NCBI GenBank assembly: GCA_014189435.1 | Contig: CP050293.1 | Coordinates: 7,073,001-7,137,000, forward strand | Direction of reading: 5' to 3' | Length of the DNA stretch: 64,000 nucleotides | DNA from: Mesorhizobium loti | GTDB lineage: Bacteria > Pseudomonadota > Alphaproteobacteria > Rhizobiales > Rhizobiaceae | In this document: positions 19,275 to 29,893 of the stretch, one piece after another | Numbering within the stretch: the stretch's first letter is position 1 | Layout: each line of letters begins with the position of its first letter | Notes under the pieces: generated by a model | Told to the model about the DNA's origin: nothing | The model's input: only the letters and a program-made list of their open reading frames with translations | Databases searched by the model: none | Made by a program: the position numbers and the translations under genes

Positions 19275-20192
19275 CTAGTCGGCAAGCGGATGATGATCGT
19301 TGACCAGCCGCACCAGCCGCTCTTCCAGCACATGGGTGTAAATCTGTGTCGTCGATATGTCGGCATGGCCGAGCAATTGCTGGACGGCCCTGAGATCTGC
19401 GCCGTTCTGCAGGAGGTGGCTGGCGAAAGCATGGCGCAGCACATGCGGCGAGATCTTCGCCGAGGCGATGCCGGCCCTTGCCGCCAGCCCTTTCAGGTCG
19501 CGGGCGAAGACCTGGCGCGAGAGATAGCCGCTGTCGGAGGCGGCCGGAAACAGGAACGGACTGTCGGCAAAGGCGGGAACCTTGGCGCGGGCGGCAAGCC
19601 AGGTCTTCATCGCTATACGCGCCTTGGCCGAGAGCGGCACCATGCGCTCCTTGTCGCCCTTGCCGCGCACCATGAAGAAGCGGTCGTCGCGCTGCGCCAC
19701 CGTCACCGGCAGGCCGACCAGTTCGGAAACGCGCAGGCCGGTGGCATAAAGCACCTCGACCAGCGCATGCAGGCGCAGTGCCGCCAGCCACTCACTGTTG
19801 CCGAGCGCGGCATCGCCGGCCTCAAGCGCTGCGCGGTCGATCAGCCTGCCGGTGTCGGCCTCGCTCATCGTCTTGGGCAGCGGGCGGCCCTTTTTCGGGC
19901 TGTCCAGCGTGCCGGTCGGGTCATCGCCGCGCAGGCCTTCGGCGTAGAGGAATTTGAAGAACTGGCGGATCGCCGACAGCTTGCGCGCCTGCGACGTGGC
20001 GGCAAAGCCGCGGGCGGCGACGTCGTCGAGATAGGCGCGGATATCGGCGGCGGCGGCGGTGGCGAGCCCACCATCGATCTCGCTTGAGGCGTCTTCGAGG
20101 TCGCGGCGGTAGGAGGAAAGCGTGTTTTCGGCAGCGCCTCGCTCGGCGCTCATCATTTCCAGAAAGGCTTCGATGCGGGCGGCGCTGTTCAT
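19275..20192 (-). CDS. xerD: Tyrosine recombinase XerD
   Basis: The 305-residue site-specific recombinase has an N-terminal core-binding domain and a C-terminal catalytic domain with all active residues visible: Arg in [11 protein letters not shown], Lys in [16 protein letters not shown], the second His in [15 protein letters not shown], and the Tyr in the last motif. XerC/XerD resolve chromosome dimers at dif. Its location beside accA and the shikimate genes marks it as the housekeeping XerD and not a phage integrase. Confidence 0.93.
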   Translation of the reverse strand: MNSAARIEAFLEMMSAERGAAENTLSSYRRDLEDASSEIDGGLATAAAADIRAYLDDVAARGFAATSQARKLSAIRQFFKFLYAEGLRGDDPTGTLDSPKKGRPLPKTMSEADTGRLIDRAALEAGDAALGNSEWLAALRLHALVEVLYATGLRVSELVGLPVTVAQRDDRFFMVRGKGDKERMVPLSAKARIAMKTWLAARAKVPAFADSPFLFPAASDSGYLSRQVFARDLKGLAARAGIASAKISPHVLRHAFASHLLQNGADLRAVQQLLGHADISTTQIYTHVLEERLVRLVNDHHPLAD

Positions 20193-20209
20193 TCAGCTTT
20201 TCTTGTCAT

Positions 20210-20362
20210 TCAGCTTTTCTTGGGATTGAGCTTTTCCGCAGGGATGCGCACGCTCATTTCCCCCTTCTTGGGCTCGACGAACATCACCAGTGCGAACATC
20301 GTACCATAGGCAATGCCAGCCAGAATCGCTGTTATCACGACAAAGCGAAACAGTGTCGGCAT
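20210..20362 (-). CDS. Small single-span membrane protein
   Basis: This 50-residue protein starts at 20362 (MPTLFRFVVITAILAGIAYG) and ends with a charged tail rich in Lys. Residues about 5-28 form one hydrophobic span, so it is likely anchored in the inner membrane. Similar tiny genes sit between xerD and aroK in related bacteria, but I know no function. It lies 17 bases upstream of xerD in the same direction. Confidence 0.65.
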   Translation of the reverse strand: MPTLFRFVVITAILAGIAYGTMFALVMFVEPKKGEMSVRIPAEKLNPKKS

Positions 20363-20513
20363 CAATTTTCGCCCGTCTTCTTGTTCTGCATTTCCAAACC
20401 CTGTCCCCTTATGGGACGCCAATCCGGCCAATTCAAGGAAGAAGCTGAGACCTGTTAGCAACTTCTGATGCAGACCCCGCCAGTCCATATCGGGCTCAAG
20501 GCGCTTGCCACGC

Positions 20514-20542
20514 TTGACGCAAACGGGCTTTTCATGTCGATA
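20514..20542 (+). promoter_or_regulatory. Possible sigma-70 promoter of aroK
   Basis: TTGACG at 20514-20519 is followed after 17 bases by TCGATA at 20537-20542, about 30 bases ahead of the aroK start. The -35 is good and the -10 weak. Confidence 0.3.
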
Positions 20543-20572
20543 CGCCGGCAAAGAGGGCCTTCGAAACATCCG

Positions 20573-21184
20573 ATGAACGCGCTGCCAGCAAATCCTCCAG
20601 ACGAGACCCACGCCGCGCTGCTTGGCCGGCTGGGCAGCCGTTCCGTCGTCTTTGTCGGGCTGATGGGCGCCGGTAAGACGGCGATCGGCCGCAAGGTGGC
20701 GACGATGCTGGCGCTGCCCTTCATCGACAGCGACCAGGAGATCGAAAGCGTCTCGCGCATGACCGTTCCGGAGCTGTTCGAGCGCTATGGCGAGACCGAG
20801 TTCAGGGCGCTGGAGCAGCGCGTCATCCTGCGCGTGCTGGAAAACGGCCCGCAGGTGCTGTCGACCGGCGGCGGCGCCTTCATGAACGCGCAGACGCGCG
20901 AGGCGATCGCAGCGCACGGCGTGTCGGTGTGGCTGAAGGCCGAACTCGACCTTCTGATGGATCGCGTCTCCAAGAAACAGAACAGGCCGCTCCTGAAAAG
21001 TGCCGACCCCCGTGCGGTGCTGGAGCGGCTGATGGGCGAGCGCTATCCGGTCTACGCGACATCCGATGTGACCGTGCCGACCCGCGACGACCGCAAGGAG
21101 GTCATCGCCACCGAGGTGGTCGACGCGCTGTGCCGGCATTTCGGCATCGATGAGACTGCCGCGACAGGCGAGGTGGGTCTGTGA
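20573..21184 (+). CDS. aroK: Shikimate kinase
   Basis: The 203-residue enzyme phosphorylates shikimate in the aromatic amino acid pathway. The P-loop is [11 protein letters not shown], followed by the shikimate-binding Asp region (FIDSDQEIE), GGGAFM and the lid arginine region (NRPLLK). An in-frame ATG at 20468 would add 35 unconserved residues, so 20573 is preferred. Its stop overlaps the GTG start of aroB by 4 bases (GTGA), a coupled operon. Confidence 0.93.
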   Translation: MNALPANPPDETHAALLGRLGSRSVVFVGLMGAGKTAIGRKVATMLALPFIDSDQEIESVSRMTVPELFERYGETEFRALEQRVILRVLENGPQVLSTGGGAFMNAQTREAIAAHGVSVWLKAELDLLMDRVSKKQNRPLLKSADPRAVLERLMGERYPVYATSDVTVPTRDDRKEVIATEVVDALCRHFGIDETAATGEVGL

Positions 21185-22317
21185 GCGTCGATGCACCCGT
21201 TGTTGTCGAAGTCGGTCTTGGCGACCGGACCTACGACATTCTGATCGGTTCAGGATTGTTGGCCCGCGCGGGTGCGGAGATTTCGCGCCGCCTGCCGGGC
21301 ACCCGCGCCGCTGTCATCACCGACGCCAATGTCGCGGCTGCGCATCTCGATGCGCTGAAAGCCGGCCTCGAAACGGTCGGCATCCAACCGGCCGTCATCA
21401 CACTGCCGCCCGGCGAGAAGACCAAGAGCTTTGCCCATCTCGAAGAGGTGGTCGACGGTGTGCTGGCTGCGAAGCTGGAGCGCGGCGACATCGTCATTGC
21501 CCTTGGCGGCGGTGTCATCGGCGATCTCGCCGGCTTTGCCGCCGGCATCGTGCGCCGCGGTATGAATTTCGTGCAGATCCCGACCTCGCTGCTGGCGCAG
21601 GTCGATTCCTCGGTCGGCGGCAAGACCGGCATCAATAGTGCGCGCGGCAAGAACCTTGTCGGCGTCTTCCATCAGCCGAAACTGGTGCTGGCCGACACCG
21701 GAGTGCTCGACACGCTGCCGATCCGCGAATTCCGCGCCGGCTATGCCGAGCTTGCCAAATACGGGTTGATCGATCGACCGGAGTTTTTCGCCTGGCTGGA
21801 AGAGAACTGGGCCCAGGTGTTTGCCGGCGGGCCGGAGAGGGCGCAGGCGATTGCCGAAGCCTGCCGCGCCAAGGCCGACGTCGTTGCCCGCGACGAGTTC
21901 GAGACCGGCGATCGGGCATTGCTCAATCTCGGCCACACGTTCGGCCACGCGCTGGAAGCCGCCACCCAGTATGACGGAACCCGCCTCGTCCACGGCGAGG
22001 GCGTCGCCATCGGCATGGCGCTGGCGTACCGGTTCTCGTCGCGGCTCAACCTGGCCAGCCCCGACGATGCCGCGCGTGTCGAAGCGCATCTGCGCGCCGT
22101 CGGCCTGCCTTGGCGGATGGCTGATATTCCGGGCGAATTGCCCGACGCCGAGGCACTGCTGGCCTTCATCACGCAGGACAAGAAGGTGTCACGCGGCGCG
22201 CTGACCTTCATCCTGACGCGCGGCATCGGCCAGGCCTTCATCGCCAAGGACGTGCCGGCATCGGAAGTGCTGTCGTTCCTGAGGGAGAACCACCCAAAGG
22301 AAAGCGACCGGAGATGA
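21181..22317 (+). CDS. aroB: 3-dehydroquinate synthase
   Basis: The 378-residue enzyme makes 3-dehydroquinate from DAHP, using NAD and a divalent metal. Recognisable motifs are [43 protein letters not shown] and the metal-site [12 protein letters not shown] with HGEGVAIGM. It starts with GTG inside the end of aroK and its stop overlaps the next gene start by 4 bases, so aroK-aroB and the CBS protein form one tight operon. Confidence 0.95.
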   Translation: MSVDAPVVVEVGLGDRTYDILIGSGLLARAGAEISRRLPGTRAAVITDANVAAAHLDALKAGLETVGIQPAVITLPPGEKTKSFAHLEEVVDGVLAAKLERGDIVIALGGGVIGDLAGFAAGIVRRGMNFVQIPTSLLAQVDSSVGGKTGINSARGKNLVGVFHQPKLVLADTGVLDTLPIREFRAGYAELAKYGLIDRPEFFAWLEENWAQVFAGGPERAQAIAEACRAKADVVARDEFETGDRALLNLGHTFGHALEAATQYDGTRLVHGEGVAIGMALAYRFSSRLNLASPDDAARVEAHLRAVGLPWRMADIPGELPDAEALLAFITQDKKVSRGALTFILTRGIGQAFIAKDVPASEVLSFLRENHPKESDRR

Positions 22318-23201
22318 ACGAGCCCGGCTGGATCGTCGTCGCCGTCCTTGCCATCCTCATCCTGCTGCTCGTTGCCGTGCGCACGCGCCTGCTTGCCATG
22401 TTCGGATACGAGCTGTCGCGCATTGAGCCGCAGCGCTCGAGCCAGGACGAGTTGCGCGGCGCGGTCGACGATTTCCGCCGCGATGGCCAGGTGGTGCGCG
22501 AGGATCGCGACCGCGTCGGCGGCCTGTTCGATCTCGCCGAGCTTGAAGTGTCGGACATCATGGTCCACCGCACCAACATGCGCTCGGTCAATGCCGACAA
22601 TGCGCCGGAGGCGGTGGTGCGCGAGATCCTGCAGAGCCCGCACACCCGCATGCCGCTGTGGAAGGGCTCGCTCGACAACATCGTCGGCGTGTTGCACGCC
22701 AAGGACCTGCTGCGCGCCTTGAACGAAGTCGGCAACGACTTCTCCAGGATCGATGTGATGAAGATCGCGTCGAAACCATGGTTCGTGCCCGACACGACGA
22801 CCTTGCAGGAACAGCTCAACGCCTTCCTGCGCCGCAAGGCGCATTTCGCCATCGTCGTCGACGAATATGGCGAGGTCGAAGGGCTGGTGACGCTGGAGGA
22901 CATTATCGAGGAGATCGTCGGCGAAATCGCCGACGAGCACGATGTCGACATCCAGGGCGTCAAGCAGGAGGCCGACGGCTCCGTTGTCGTCGATGGCAAT
23001 GTGCCGATCCGCGACCTGAACCGGGCGCTTGACTGGAATCTGCCCGACGAGGAGGCGACCACGATCGCCGGCCTCGTCATCCACGAGACGCAGTCGATTC
23101 CCGAGGAGAAACAGGCTTTTACGTTCCACGGCAAGCGCTTCATCGTCATGAAACGCGACAAGAACCGGATCGCAAGGTTGAGGATCAAGCCGGTCGCATA
23201 G
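22314..23201 (+). CDS. CBS-pair/CorC-HlyC domain protein lacking the DUF21 membrane domain
   Basis: The 295-residue protein has one N-terminal hydrophobic segment (about residues 5-22), a CBS pair (about 80-200, with [11 protein letters not shown] and [21 protein letters not shown]) and a CorC/HlyC transporter-associated domain (about 215-293). Full CNNM/HlyC proteins of this neighbourhood are usually about 430 residues with a four-span DUF21 domain; here the first span runs almost directly into the segment that normally follows DUF21 ([13 protein letters not shown]). The length is close to the soluble CorC type. The role may be in Mg2+ or Co2+ handling, but this is inferred from family only. 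Confidence 0.8.
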   Translation: MNEPGWIVVAVLAILILLLVAVRTRLLAMFGYELSRIEPQRSSQDELRGAVDDFRRDGQVVREDRDRVGGLFDLAELEVSDIMVHRTNMRSVNADNAPEAVVREILQSPHTRMPLWKGSLDNIVGVLHAKDLLRALNEVGNDFSRIDVMKIASKPWFVPDTTTLQEQLNAFLRRKAHFAIVVDEYGEVEGLVTLEDIIEEIVGEIADEHDVDIQGVKQEADGSVVVDGNVPIRDLNRALDWNLPDEEATTIAGLVIHETQSIPEEKQAFTFHGKRFIVMKRDKNRIARLRIKPVA

Positions 23202-23279
23202 AGGGGTATGTTACCAATCCTTCATTGGAACTTCGCGGCGCCTCGGTGCATTTTCCGCCGGGGCGGCCAGGAGAGAATG

Positions 23280-24080
23280 ATGATCGATCGACGAACCCTG
23301 CTTCTGGCCTCGATAGCGGCATTTCTGTCGACCGGCGCCTCCACCGCATCGCGTGCGCCGTCGCCAAAAACCTTCGACTACGGACCGGCCAAGCTCGACA
23401 TCTATGCGCCAGATGGCGCAAGCGGCCTGCCAGTCGTGTTTTTCGTCCATGGTGGCACCTGGCAGTTCGGCAAACGCAGCCAGGTCAACGCCAAGCCGGC
23501 TTTCCTGCTCGCCAACGGCTTCTGCTTCGTCTCCATCGATTACCGCATGTTGCCCAAGGCCGATGTCGCCACGCAGGCCAGCGACGTCGAAAAGGCCTAT
23601 GCCTATGTCAGCGCCAACATCGCCCAGCATGGCGGCGACCCTGACCGCATTGTCGGCATGGGCCATTCGGCCGGCTGCCATCTGATTGCATTGACCGGCA
23701 TGCGCGGCGGGTTGCCGGGCGTCGCTGCGCTCATCCTCGATGATACAAGGGCCTACGATCTTGCAGCGCTTGCCAAAAATGGCGGCATGGTGCGGGCCTA
23801 TGCGCGTGTGTTTTCCGACCCCGCGCAATGGGCGGCACTGTCGCCGGCCAGCTATGTCGACGGCCGCAAGCATCCACCGACCTTCATTGCCTATTCGCGG
23901 GCGCCTGGCCGTGGCGAGGATTCGAAGGCCTTTGCCGAGCGGCTGCGCGCCACCGGCACCAGGGTCACGCTGTTCGACGGCAGCGCCTATACCCACATGT
24001 CGATCAATCACGATTTCGGCGAGGACGGCGACGCGCTGACCGCTGCCGCGCTGGCATTCCTGAGATCGACGGTCGGCTGA
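23280..24080 (+). CDS. Alpha/beta hydrolase with export signal
   Basis: The 266-residue protein begins with MIDRRTLLLASIAAFLSTG, a twin-arginine-like or Sec signal. The oxyanion motif HGGTW and the nucleophile motif GHSAG identify an esterase/lipase-like alpha/beta hydrolase of the BD-FAE/kynurenine formamidase-like group; the closing His is probably in AYTHMSINHDF. AGGAG lies 6 bases ahead of the ATG at 23280 and only 3 ahead of the one at 23277, favouring 23280. Substrate unknown. Confidence 0.8.
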   Translation: MIDRRTLLLASIAAFLSTGASTASRAPSPKTFDYGPAKLDIYAPDGASGLPVVFFVHGGTWQFGKRSQVNAKPAFLLANGFCFVSIDYRMLPKADVATQASDVEKAYAYVSANIAQHGGDPDRIVGMGHSAGCHLIALTGMRGGLPGVAALILDDTRAYDLAALAKNGGMVRAYARVFSDPAQWAALSPASYVDGRKHPPTFIAYSRAPGRGEDSKAFAERLRATGTRVTLFDGSAYTHMSINHDFGEDGDALTAAALAFLRSTVG

Positions 24081-24190
24081 TCGAGGTTCGTGCGTTAGCG
24101 ACTGGATCAGATCAAAAGCCTAGGCGGGATATTGCCGTGCGGCTGCTCGTGGGTGCAAGTGCTCTGCGATCTTGAGCGGGAGAGAATTGC

Positions 24191-25744
24191 ATGAACGGCG
24201 CCGATGTCCTGTGTGACGTGCTTCTGGCCAACGATGTGACGGTCTGCTTCGCCAACCCCGGCACGTCCGAGATGCATTTCGTTGCAGCACTTGACCGCAA
24301 ACCGCAGATGCGTTGCGTGCTTGGCCTTTTCGAGGGCGTGGTGACCGGTGCCGCCGACGGCTATGCACGGATGACCGATCGCCCCGCCGCGACGCTGCTG
24401 CACACCGGTCCCGGCCTAGCCAATGGTCTCGCCAACATGCACAATGCGCGGCGCGCCTTCAGCCCGATGATCAACATCGTCGGCGACCATGCCTCCTACC
24501 ATTTGCCGCTCGATGCGCCGCTGACCAGCGATATCGAAGGCCTTGCGCGGCCGATGTCGAACTGGGTGCGCCGCATCGGTGGCCCGGACGATGTCGCGCC
24601 GGCGACCGAGGCGGCCTTGCGCGCATCGCTGACACCTCCCGGCGTCACGACCCTGATCCTCCCGGCGGATGCCGCCTGGGGTGAGGTCGGCGCGGTCTCG
24701 GTCAGCAAGGTGAGCCTGGCGCCGCCGCCCGCCGTCGACATGGGCGCGGTAAGAAAAATCGCCGCGGCGATCCGCGCCGCTCCGGGTCGGGTCGGCATGG
24801 TGGTTCGCGGGAGGGCCGCACGAGCCGATTCGCTCGCCATCGCCGGGCAGATCTCGACGGGCAGCGGTGTCCGCCTGTTCAGCGAGGTCCTGATCGCGCG
24901 GATGCAGCGCGGGCGTGGGCACGTCGCGCCGACACGCATCCCCTATCCGGTCGATGCGGCGACGGCCGTGCTCAGGGATATCGACGTCCTGATCCTCGTC
25001 GGCGGGAAGGAACCCGTTGCCTTCTTCGCCTATCCGGGAAAACCGGGACGGCTTGTCCGTGAGGGCTGCCAGGTGCTGACGCTGGCAGCTCATGGCGACG
25101 ATTTGCATGCGGCGCTGGAGGCGCTTCGCGACGAACTCGGCATAAAGCCGTCGCAACAGCAGGTGTTCGCGACCGCTTTCCCCGACGAGGCAACGCCGAA
25201 TGGCAGGCTGACGGAAGATGCCATCGCATTGTCGGTGGCGCGCAAGCTTCCCGCGGATGCGATCATCTGCGACGAAGCGGTCACCTCGGCGCGGCGTTTC
25301 TTCGCGCTGTCGGCCTTTGCCGCGCCGCACGACTACATGATGGGCACGGGCGGATCGATCGGCGGGGGCATCCCGATGGCGACCGGGGCGGCAATCGCCT
25401 GTCCCGACCGCAAAGTGGTCAATCTCGAGGCCGACGGCAGCGGCATGTACACGGTGCAGGGGTTGTGGACCCAGGCCAGGGAAAAGCTCGACGTGGTGAC
25501 CATCGTCTTTGCCAACCGAACCTATGCGATCCTGCATGGCGAGATGAAGAATGTCGGTGTCGAAGCGATAGGCGAGAACGCCAGGCGCATGCTCGATCTC
25601 GACCATCCGCCGCTGGACTGGGTCTCGCTGGCCAAAGGCATGGGCGTGGAGGCGGCTCGCGCCGATACATGCGAGCGCTTCGACGCGCTGCTGGACAGTG
25701 CGCTGTCGCGGCGCGGGCCGTTCCTCATCGAAGCAGTGCTCTGA
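24191..25744 (+). CDS. Thiamine diphosphate-dependent enzyme, acetolactate synthase/benzoylformate decarboxylase-like
   Basis: The 517-residue protein has the three-domain layout of ThDP decarboxylases. The N-terminal PYR domain contains the cofactor-activating Glu in GLFEGVVTGAADGYARM. The C-terminal PP domain has ADGSGMYTVQGLWTQA followed by VFANRTY, matching the GDG(X)n-N cofactor motif with Ala-Asp-Gly in place of Gly-Asp-Gly. It is usually annotated as an acetolactate synthase large-subunit homologue, but it stands alone without ilvH or ilvC and is shorter than IlvB, so it is probably not the branched-chain enzyme. Confidence 0.8.
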   Translation: MNGADVLCDVLLANDVTVCFANPGTSEMHFVAALDRKPQMRCVLGLFEGVVTGAADGYARMTDRPAATLLHTGPGLANGLANMHNARRAFSPMINIVGDHASYHLPLDAPLTSDIEGLARPMSNWVRRIGGPDDVAPATEAALRASLTPPGVTTLILPADAAWGEVGAVSVSKVSLAPPPAVDMGAVRKIAAAIRAAPGRVGMVVRGRAARADSLAIAGQISTGSGVRLFSEVLIARMQRGRGHVAPTRIPYPVDAATAVLRDIDVLILVGGKEPVAFFAYPGKPGRLVREGCQVLTLAAHGDDLHAALEALRDELGIKPSQQQVFATAFPDEATPNGRLTEDAIALSVARKLPADAIICDEAVTSARRFFALSAFAAPHDYMMGTGGSIGGGIPMATGAAIACPDRKVVNLEADGSGMYTVQGLWTQAREKLDVVTIVFANRTYAILHGEMKNVGVEAIGENARRMLDLDHPPLDWVSLAKGMGVEAARADTCERFDALLDSALSRRGPFLIEAVL

Positions 25745-25759
25745 GCGCGGGGAAGCGAC

Positions 25760-26062
25760 CTACCAGCGGGTCTTTTCGCCGGGGGCCGCCGGTTCGATCG
25801 CCAGCGCGTGCACGCCGGCCTTCAGTTCGTCGGCAAGCAATTCGTTGACGGCACGGTGACGGTCGATGCGGCTCATGCCGGCAAAGGCGGAAGCGACGAC
25901 GCGGACGCGAAAATGCGTCTCGCCGGTGCCGTCATAGGCGCCGTGATGATCGGAGCCGTGGTGGTGGTGGCCGGCATGGAGATGGCTCTCGTTGATGATG
26001 ACCAGCCGGTCCGGCGAAAATGCCTTGTTGAGCTTGTCTTCCATGGTCGTCTGTATGGACAT
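25760..26062 (-). CDS. BolA-family protein
   Basis: The 100-residue protein has the BolA fold signature: an N-terminal helix (MEDKLNKAF), THFRVRVVASAFAGMSRIDRHR and LADELKAGVHALAI. BolA proteins work with monothiol glutaredoxins in iron-sulfur trafficking. A His-rich loop (HLHAGHHHHGSDHHG, about residues 27-41) sits where family members vary and might bind metal. It is convergent with the ThDP enzyme, 15 bases away. Confidence 0.9.
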   Translation of the reverse strand: MSIQTTMEDKLNKAFSPDRLVIINESHLHAGHHHHGSDHHGAYDGTGETHFRVRVVASAFAGMSRIDRHRAVNELLADELKAGVHALAIEPAAPGEKTRW

Positions 26063-26251
26063 CGCCGTCTCCCTTCACCACATATGGCTGGCGCATCAGC
26101 CTTGAAACCGAAAATCGGTCCGTACAAAGCCGCTGCCCCGCAACAAAATCCGCCATTCGCCTGCTTTATGCCGCGATTCAGCGGTTAGGGCGATGATCGC
26201 GAAAATGTCAATTCTTGTTTCGCATCTGCGAACGCCCCATAAATGGGTTAG

Positions 26252-26872
26252 ATGAAGCCGTACCCCAAATATTTCGAGAAGATTCGCGTCCGCCCCGACA
26301 AGGACGCGGAGCTGAAGTCGCATTCGCCGATTTGCCAGTGGGACGGCTGCAAGGAGGCGGGCACGCATCGCGCGCCGGTCGGGCGCATGAAGGAGGGCGA
26401 GTATTTCCGCTTCTGCTTCGACCATGTGCGCGAGTACAACAAGGGCTTCAACTATTTCTCCGGCGTGCCGGACACCGAGGTCGCGCGCTTCCAGAAGGAA
26501 GCGATGACCGGTCACCGGCCGACCTGGAAGATGGGCGTCAACGGCGCCTCGACGCGGTCGTCGCCGGATGTGGCGCAGATGCGTTCCGGCCGCGCCGGCT
26601 ACTATAATCGCATGCGCGACCCGTTCGACCTGTTCAAGGGGCCGAAGGATCCGCGCGAGGCGCGCGAGCGCAAGGCCAAGCCGCTTGAGGCCAAGGCGCT
26701 GGAAACGCTTGGCCTTGATACAAAGGCGACTGGCAAGGAGATCAAGGCGCGCTATAAGGAACTGGTGAAACTCCACCATCCGGATGCGAATGGTGGCGAC
26801 AGAGGTTCGGAAGACCGGTTCCGCGATGTGCTGCAGGCCTATCGCGTGCTCAAACAGGCGGGCTTGTGCTGA
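26252..26872 (+). CDS. J-domain protein
   Basis: The 206-residue protein has a C-terminal J domain (about residues 145-206) with the HPD tripeptide in KLHHPDANGG, which activates Hsp70 ATPase. The N-terminal part has paired Cys/His residues (ICQWDGCKEAGTH and FCFDHVREY) that may form a zinc site. This inverted order, J domain last, is typical of a small conserved alphaproteobacterial family next to cobS. Its client is unknown. A hairpin follows at 26894-26920. Confidence 0.85.
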   Translation: MKPYPKYFEKIRVRPDKDAELKSHSPICQWDGCKEAGTHRAPVGRMKEGEYFRFCFDHVREYNKGFNYFSGVPDTEVARFQKEAMTGHRPTWKMGVNGASTRSSPDVAQMRSGRAGYYNRMRDPFDLFKGPKDPREARERKAKPLEAKALETLGLDTKATGKEIKARYKELVKLHHPDANGGDRGSEDRFRDVLQAYRVLKQAGLC

Positions 26873-26893
26873 GCGACCATACGGTTCGTGTCG

Positions 26894-26920
26894 TTTTCCA
26901 ACTTTCATAAGGTTGGAAAA
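26894..26920 (+). terminator. A/T-rich hairpin after the J-domain gene
   Basis: TTTTCCAAC (26894-26902) and GTTGGAAAA (26912-26920) form a perfect 9-bp stem with a 9-base loop in the gap between the J-domain gene and cobS. No T run follows on the plus strand, so it may be a weak terminator or a processing hairpin. Confidence 0.35.
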
Positions 26921-26995
26921 GGCTCTAAGACCGCCCCCGGACAAATTCGATTGCCGGCGAAATCAGGCTTTTCGCCCGTGGAGACGTTGAGAGAT

Positions 26996-27983
26996 ATGAA
27001 CAAGGTCGATCGTGACATCGCCAACCTGCCCGACACAACGGTGTCGGTGAAGGAAAAAATTCGGCTTCGAGTCCAAGATGGTGGTGCCGGCCTATTCGGT
27101 GACATCCGAGCATGTGCCCGACATCGATCCGGACTATCTGTTCGACAAGAACACGACGATGGCGATCCTTGCGGGCTTTGCCTACAACCGCCGCGTCATG
27201 GTGTCGGGCTATCACGGCACCGGCAAGTCGACCCATATCGAACAGGTCGCGGCCCGCCTCAACTGGCCCTGCGTGCGCGTCAATCTCGACAGCCATGTCA
27301 GCCGTATCGATCTCGTCGGCAAGGACGCGATCGTCGTCAAGGACGGCTTGCAGATCACCGAATTCCGCGACGGCATCCTGCCCTGGGCCTACCAGCACAA
27401 TGTCGCGCTCTGCTTCGACGAGTACGATGCCGGCCGTCCGGACGTGATGTTCGTCATCCAGCGCGTGCTGGAATCGTCTGGCCGGCTGACGCTGCTCGAC
27501 CAGAGCCGGGTCATCCGCCCACATCCGGCGTTCCGGCTGTTTTCGACCGCCAACACGGTCGGTCTCGGCGACACCACAGGCCTCTATCACGGCACCCAGC
27601 AGATCAACCAGGCGCAGATGGACCGCTGGTCGATCGTCACCACGCTGAACTACCTGCCGCACGACAATGAAGTCGCCATCGTGCTGGCCAAGGCCAAGCA
27701 TTATCGCGACGCCAAGGGCAAGGACATCGTCAACAAGATGGTGCGCGTCGCCGACATGACGCGCTCGGCCTTCATCAATGGCGATCTGTCGACCGTGATG
27801 AGCCCGCGTACCGTCATCACCTGGGCCGAGAATGCCGAGATTTTCGGCAATATCGGCATGGCGTTCCGGCTGACCTTCCTCAACAAGTGCGACGAACTGG
27901 AACGCTCGGTGGTTGCGGAGTTCTACCAGCGCGCCTTTGGCGAGGATCTGCCGGAATCAGCGGCAAATGTGGTGCTGGGCTAA
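26996..27983 (+). CDS. cobS: Cobaltochelatase subunit CobS, reading frame interrupted by one extra A
   Basis: CobS is the AAA+ ATPase that with CobT and CobN inserts cobalt into hydrogenobyrinic acid diamide in aerobic B12 synthesis. The start is [21 protein letters not shown] at 26996. The next residues should be [14 protein letters not shown], but the A run at 27054-27059 has six A where five are needed, shifting the frame; the rest (P-loop GYHGTGKST, Walker B CFDEYDAG) is intact in the other frame to 27983. Removing one A gives 328 residues, the normal length. An ATG at 27078 could start a shortened protein. A sequence error is the simplest explanation because cobT next door is intact. Confidence 0.85.
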
Positions 27984-27994
27984 GCAGAGTCTCG

Positions 27995-29893
27995 ATGGCG
28001 GGTCCGGGCGACAACACGCGCAACAAGTCGAAGACGGGGTCTGAAGCCGACAGCTTCAAGCGCGCCGTCACCGTCTGCATGCGCGCCATCGCCGGCGACA
28101 AGGAACTGGAAGTCGGTTTCGCCAAGGACCGGCCGGCGCTCGCCGGCAGCCGCGCCCGTTTGCCCGAACTGCCGAAGAAGGCGTCGAAGACCGATATCGC
28201 GATTACCCGTGGCCTTGGCGATTCCATGGCGCTGAAGCGCGCCTGCCACGATGTGCGTATCCACACCAAGCTGGCGCCGGAAGGCAAGGCGGCCCGCGCC
28301 ATCTATGACGCGGTCGAGCAGGCCCGTGTCGAGGCGATCGGCAGCCGCGCCATGCAGGGCGTTGCCGACAATATCGGCTCGATGCTGGAGGACAAATACG
28401 CCAAGGCCAATCTTGTCGACGTCAAGGACAAGGCCGACGCGCCGATCGAGGAGGCACTCGCGCTCATGGTGCGCGAGAAGCTGACCGGCCGGCCGATCCC
28501 CAAGAGCGGCGAGCGGCTGGTCGAGCTCTGGCGGCCCTGGGTCGAGGAAAAGGCCAAGGCTGACCTCGACGGATTGTCGGCCAAGCTCGGCGACCAGCAG
28601 GCCTTTGCCCGCGTCGTGCGCGAGATGCTCGCCTCCATGGAAATGGCCGAGGAGCTCGGCGACGACCAGGAGACGGAAGACTCCGAGGACAATGACGACA
28701 ACCAGCCGCAAGGCGAGGAGCAGAGCGAGGAGGGCGGCGAAGAGGATTCCGGCTCCGAGCAGTCGCAATCCGAGGATGCCGAAGCTTCGGCCGATGACGA
28801 GCAGTCGGCCGAGACGGAAGCCTCCGACGCCACCGCCGACGACCTCTCCGACGATGACGATGCGGACGCCGAGACACCCGGCGAGGCGCGCCGCAACGAC
28901 AATCCCTTCACCAATCTGCCGAAAGAAATCGACTACAAGGTCTTCACCACCGCTTTCGACGAGACGGTCGGCGCCGAGGAGCTTTGCGAAGAAGAAGAGC
29001 TCGACCGGCTGCGCGCCTTCCTCGACAAGCAGCTGGCCAATCTGTCAGGCGTCGTCGGGCGGCTCGCCAACCGGCTGCAGCGCCGGCTGATGGCACAGCA
29101 GAACCGCTCCTGGGATTTCGACCTGGAAGAGGGCTACCTCGATCCGGCACGGCTGGTGCGCGTCGTCATCGATCCGATGCAGCCGCTGTCGTTCAAGCAG
29201 GAGCGTGACACCAAGTTCCGCGACACGGTGGTGACGCTGGTGCTCGACAATTCCGGCTCGATGCGCGGCCGGCCGATCACGGTCGCCGCCACCTGCGCCG
29301 ACATTCTGGCGCGTACGCTGGAACGCTGCGGCGTCTCGGTCGAGATCCTCGGCTTCACCACGCGGGCGTGGAAGGGCGGACAGGCGCGCGAGAAGTGGCT
29401 GAAGGACGGCAAGCCGCCGAACCCAGGCCGGCTCAACGATCTGCGCCACATCATCTACAAGTCCGCCGACCATCCGTGGCGGCGGGCACGGCGCAATCTC
29501 GGCCTGATGATGCGCGAAGGCCTGCTCAAGGAAAACATCGACGGCGAGGCGCTGCTGTGGGCGCACAATCGGCTGATTGCGCGGCCGGAGCAGCGCAAGA
29601 TCCTGATGATGATCTCGGACGGCGCGCCGGTCGACGATTCGACGCTGTCGGTCAATCCGGGCAACTATCTCGAACGCCATCTGCGCGCCGTCATCGAACT
29701 GATCGAGACGCGCTCGCCGGTGGAACTGCTGGCCATCGGCATCGGCCATGACGTCACGCGCTACTACCGCCGCGCCGTCACCATCGTCGATGCCGAGGAA
29801 CTGGCCGGTGCCATGACCGAGCAGCTGGCTTCGCTGTTCGCCGAGGAGAGCGCCAAGGACACGCGGCGCGGCGGCATGCGGCGCGCCGGATGA
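27995..29893 (+). CDS. cobT: Cobaltochelatase subunit CobT
   Basis: The 632-residue protein starts at [12 protein letters not shown] (27995), 11 bases after cobS. It has an N-terminal helical region, a long acidic low-complexity linker (about residues 215-300, mostly Asp, Glu and Ser), and a C-terminal von Willebrand A domain with the MIDAS motif LDNSGSMRG. It forms a ring complex with CobS, like Mg-chelatase ChlI/ChlD. The stop overlaps the start of the next gene by 4 bases. Confidence 0.95.
   Translation: MAGPGDNTRNKSKTGSEADSFKRAVTVCMRAIAGDKELEVGFAKDRPALAGSRARLPELPKKASKTDIAITRGLGDSMALKRACHDVRIHTKLAPEGKAARAIYDAVEQARVEAIGSRAMQGVADNIGSMLEDKYAKANLVDVKDKADAPIEEALALMVREKLTGRPIPKSGERLVELWRPWVEEKAKADLDGLSAKLGDQQAFARVVREMLASMEMAEELGDDQETEDSEDNDDNQPQGEEQSEEGGEEDSGSEQSQSEDAEASADDEQSAETEASDATADDLSDDDDADAETPGEARRNDNPFTNLPKEIDYKVFTTAFDETVGAEELCEEEELDRLRAFLDKQLANLSGVVGRLANRLQRRLMAQQNRSWDFDLEEGYLDPARLVRVVIDPMQPLSFKQERDTKFRDTVVTLVLDNSGSMRGRPITVAATCADILARTLERCGVSVEILGFTTRAWKGGQAREKWLKDGKPPNPGRLNDLRHIIYKSADHPWRRARRNLGLMMREGLLKENIDGEALLWAHNRLIARPEQRKILMMISDGAPVDDSTLSVNPGNYLERHLRAVIELIETRSPVELLAIGIGHDVTRYYRRAVTIVDAEELAGAMTEQLASLFAEESAKDTRRGGMRRAG

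Noticed and set aside
26873..26995. Looked for a cobalamin riboswitch ahead of cobS
   Set aside because: The gap is only 123 bases and shows no B12-box-like sequence; only an A/T-rich hairpin is present.
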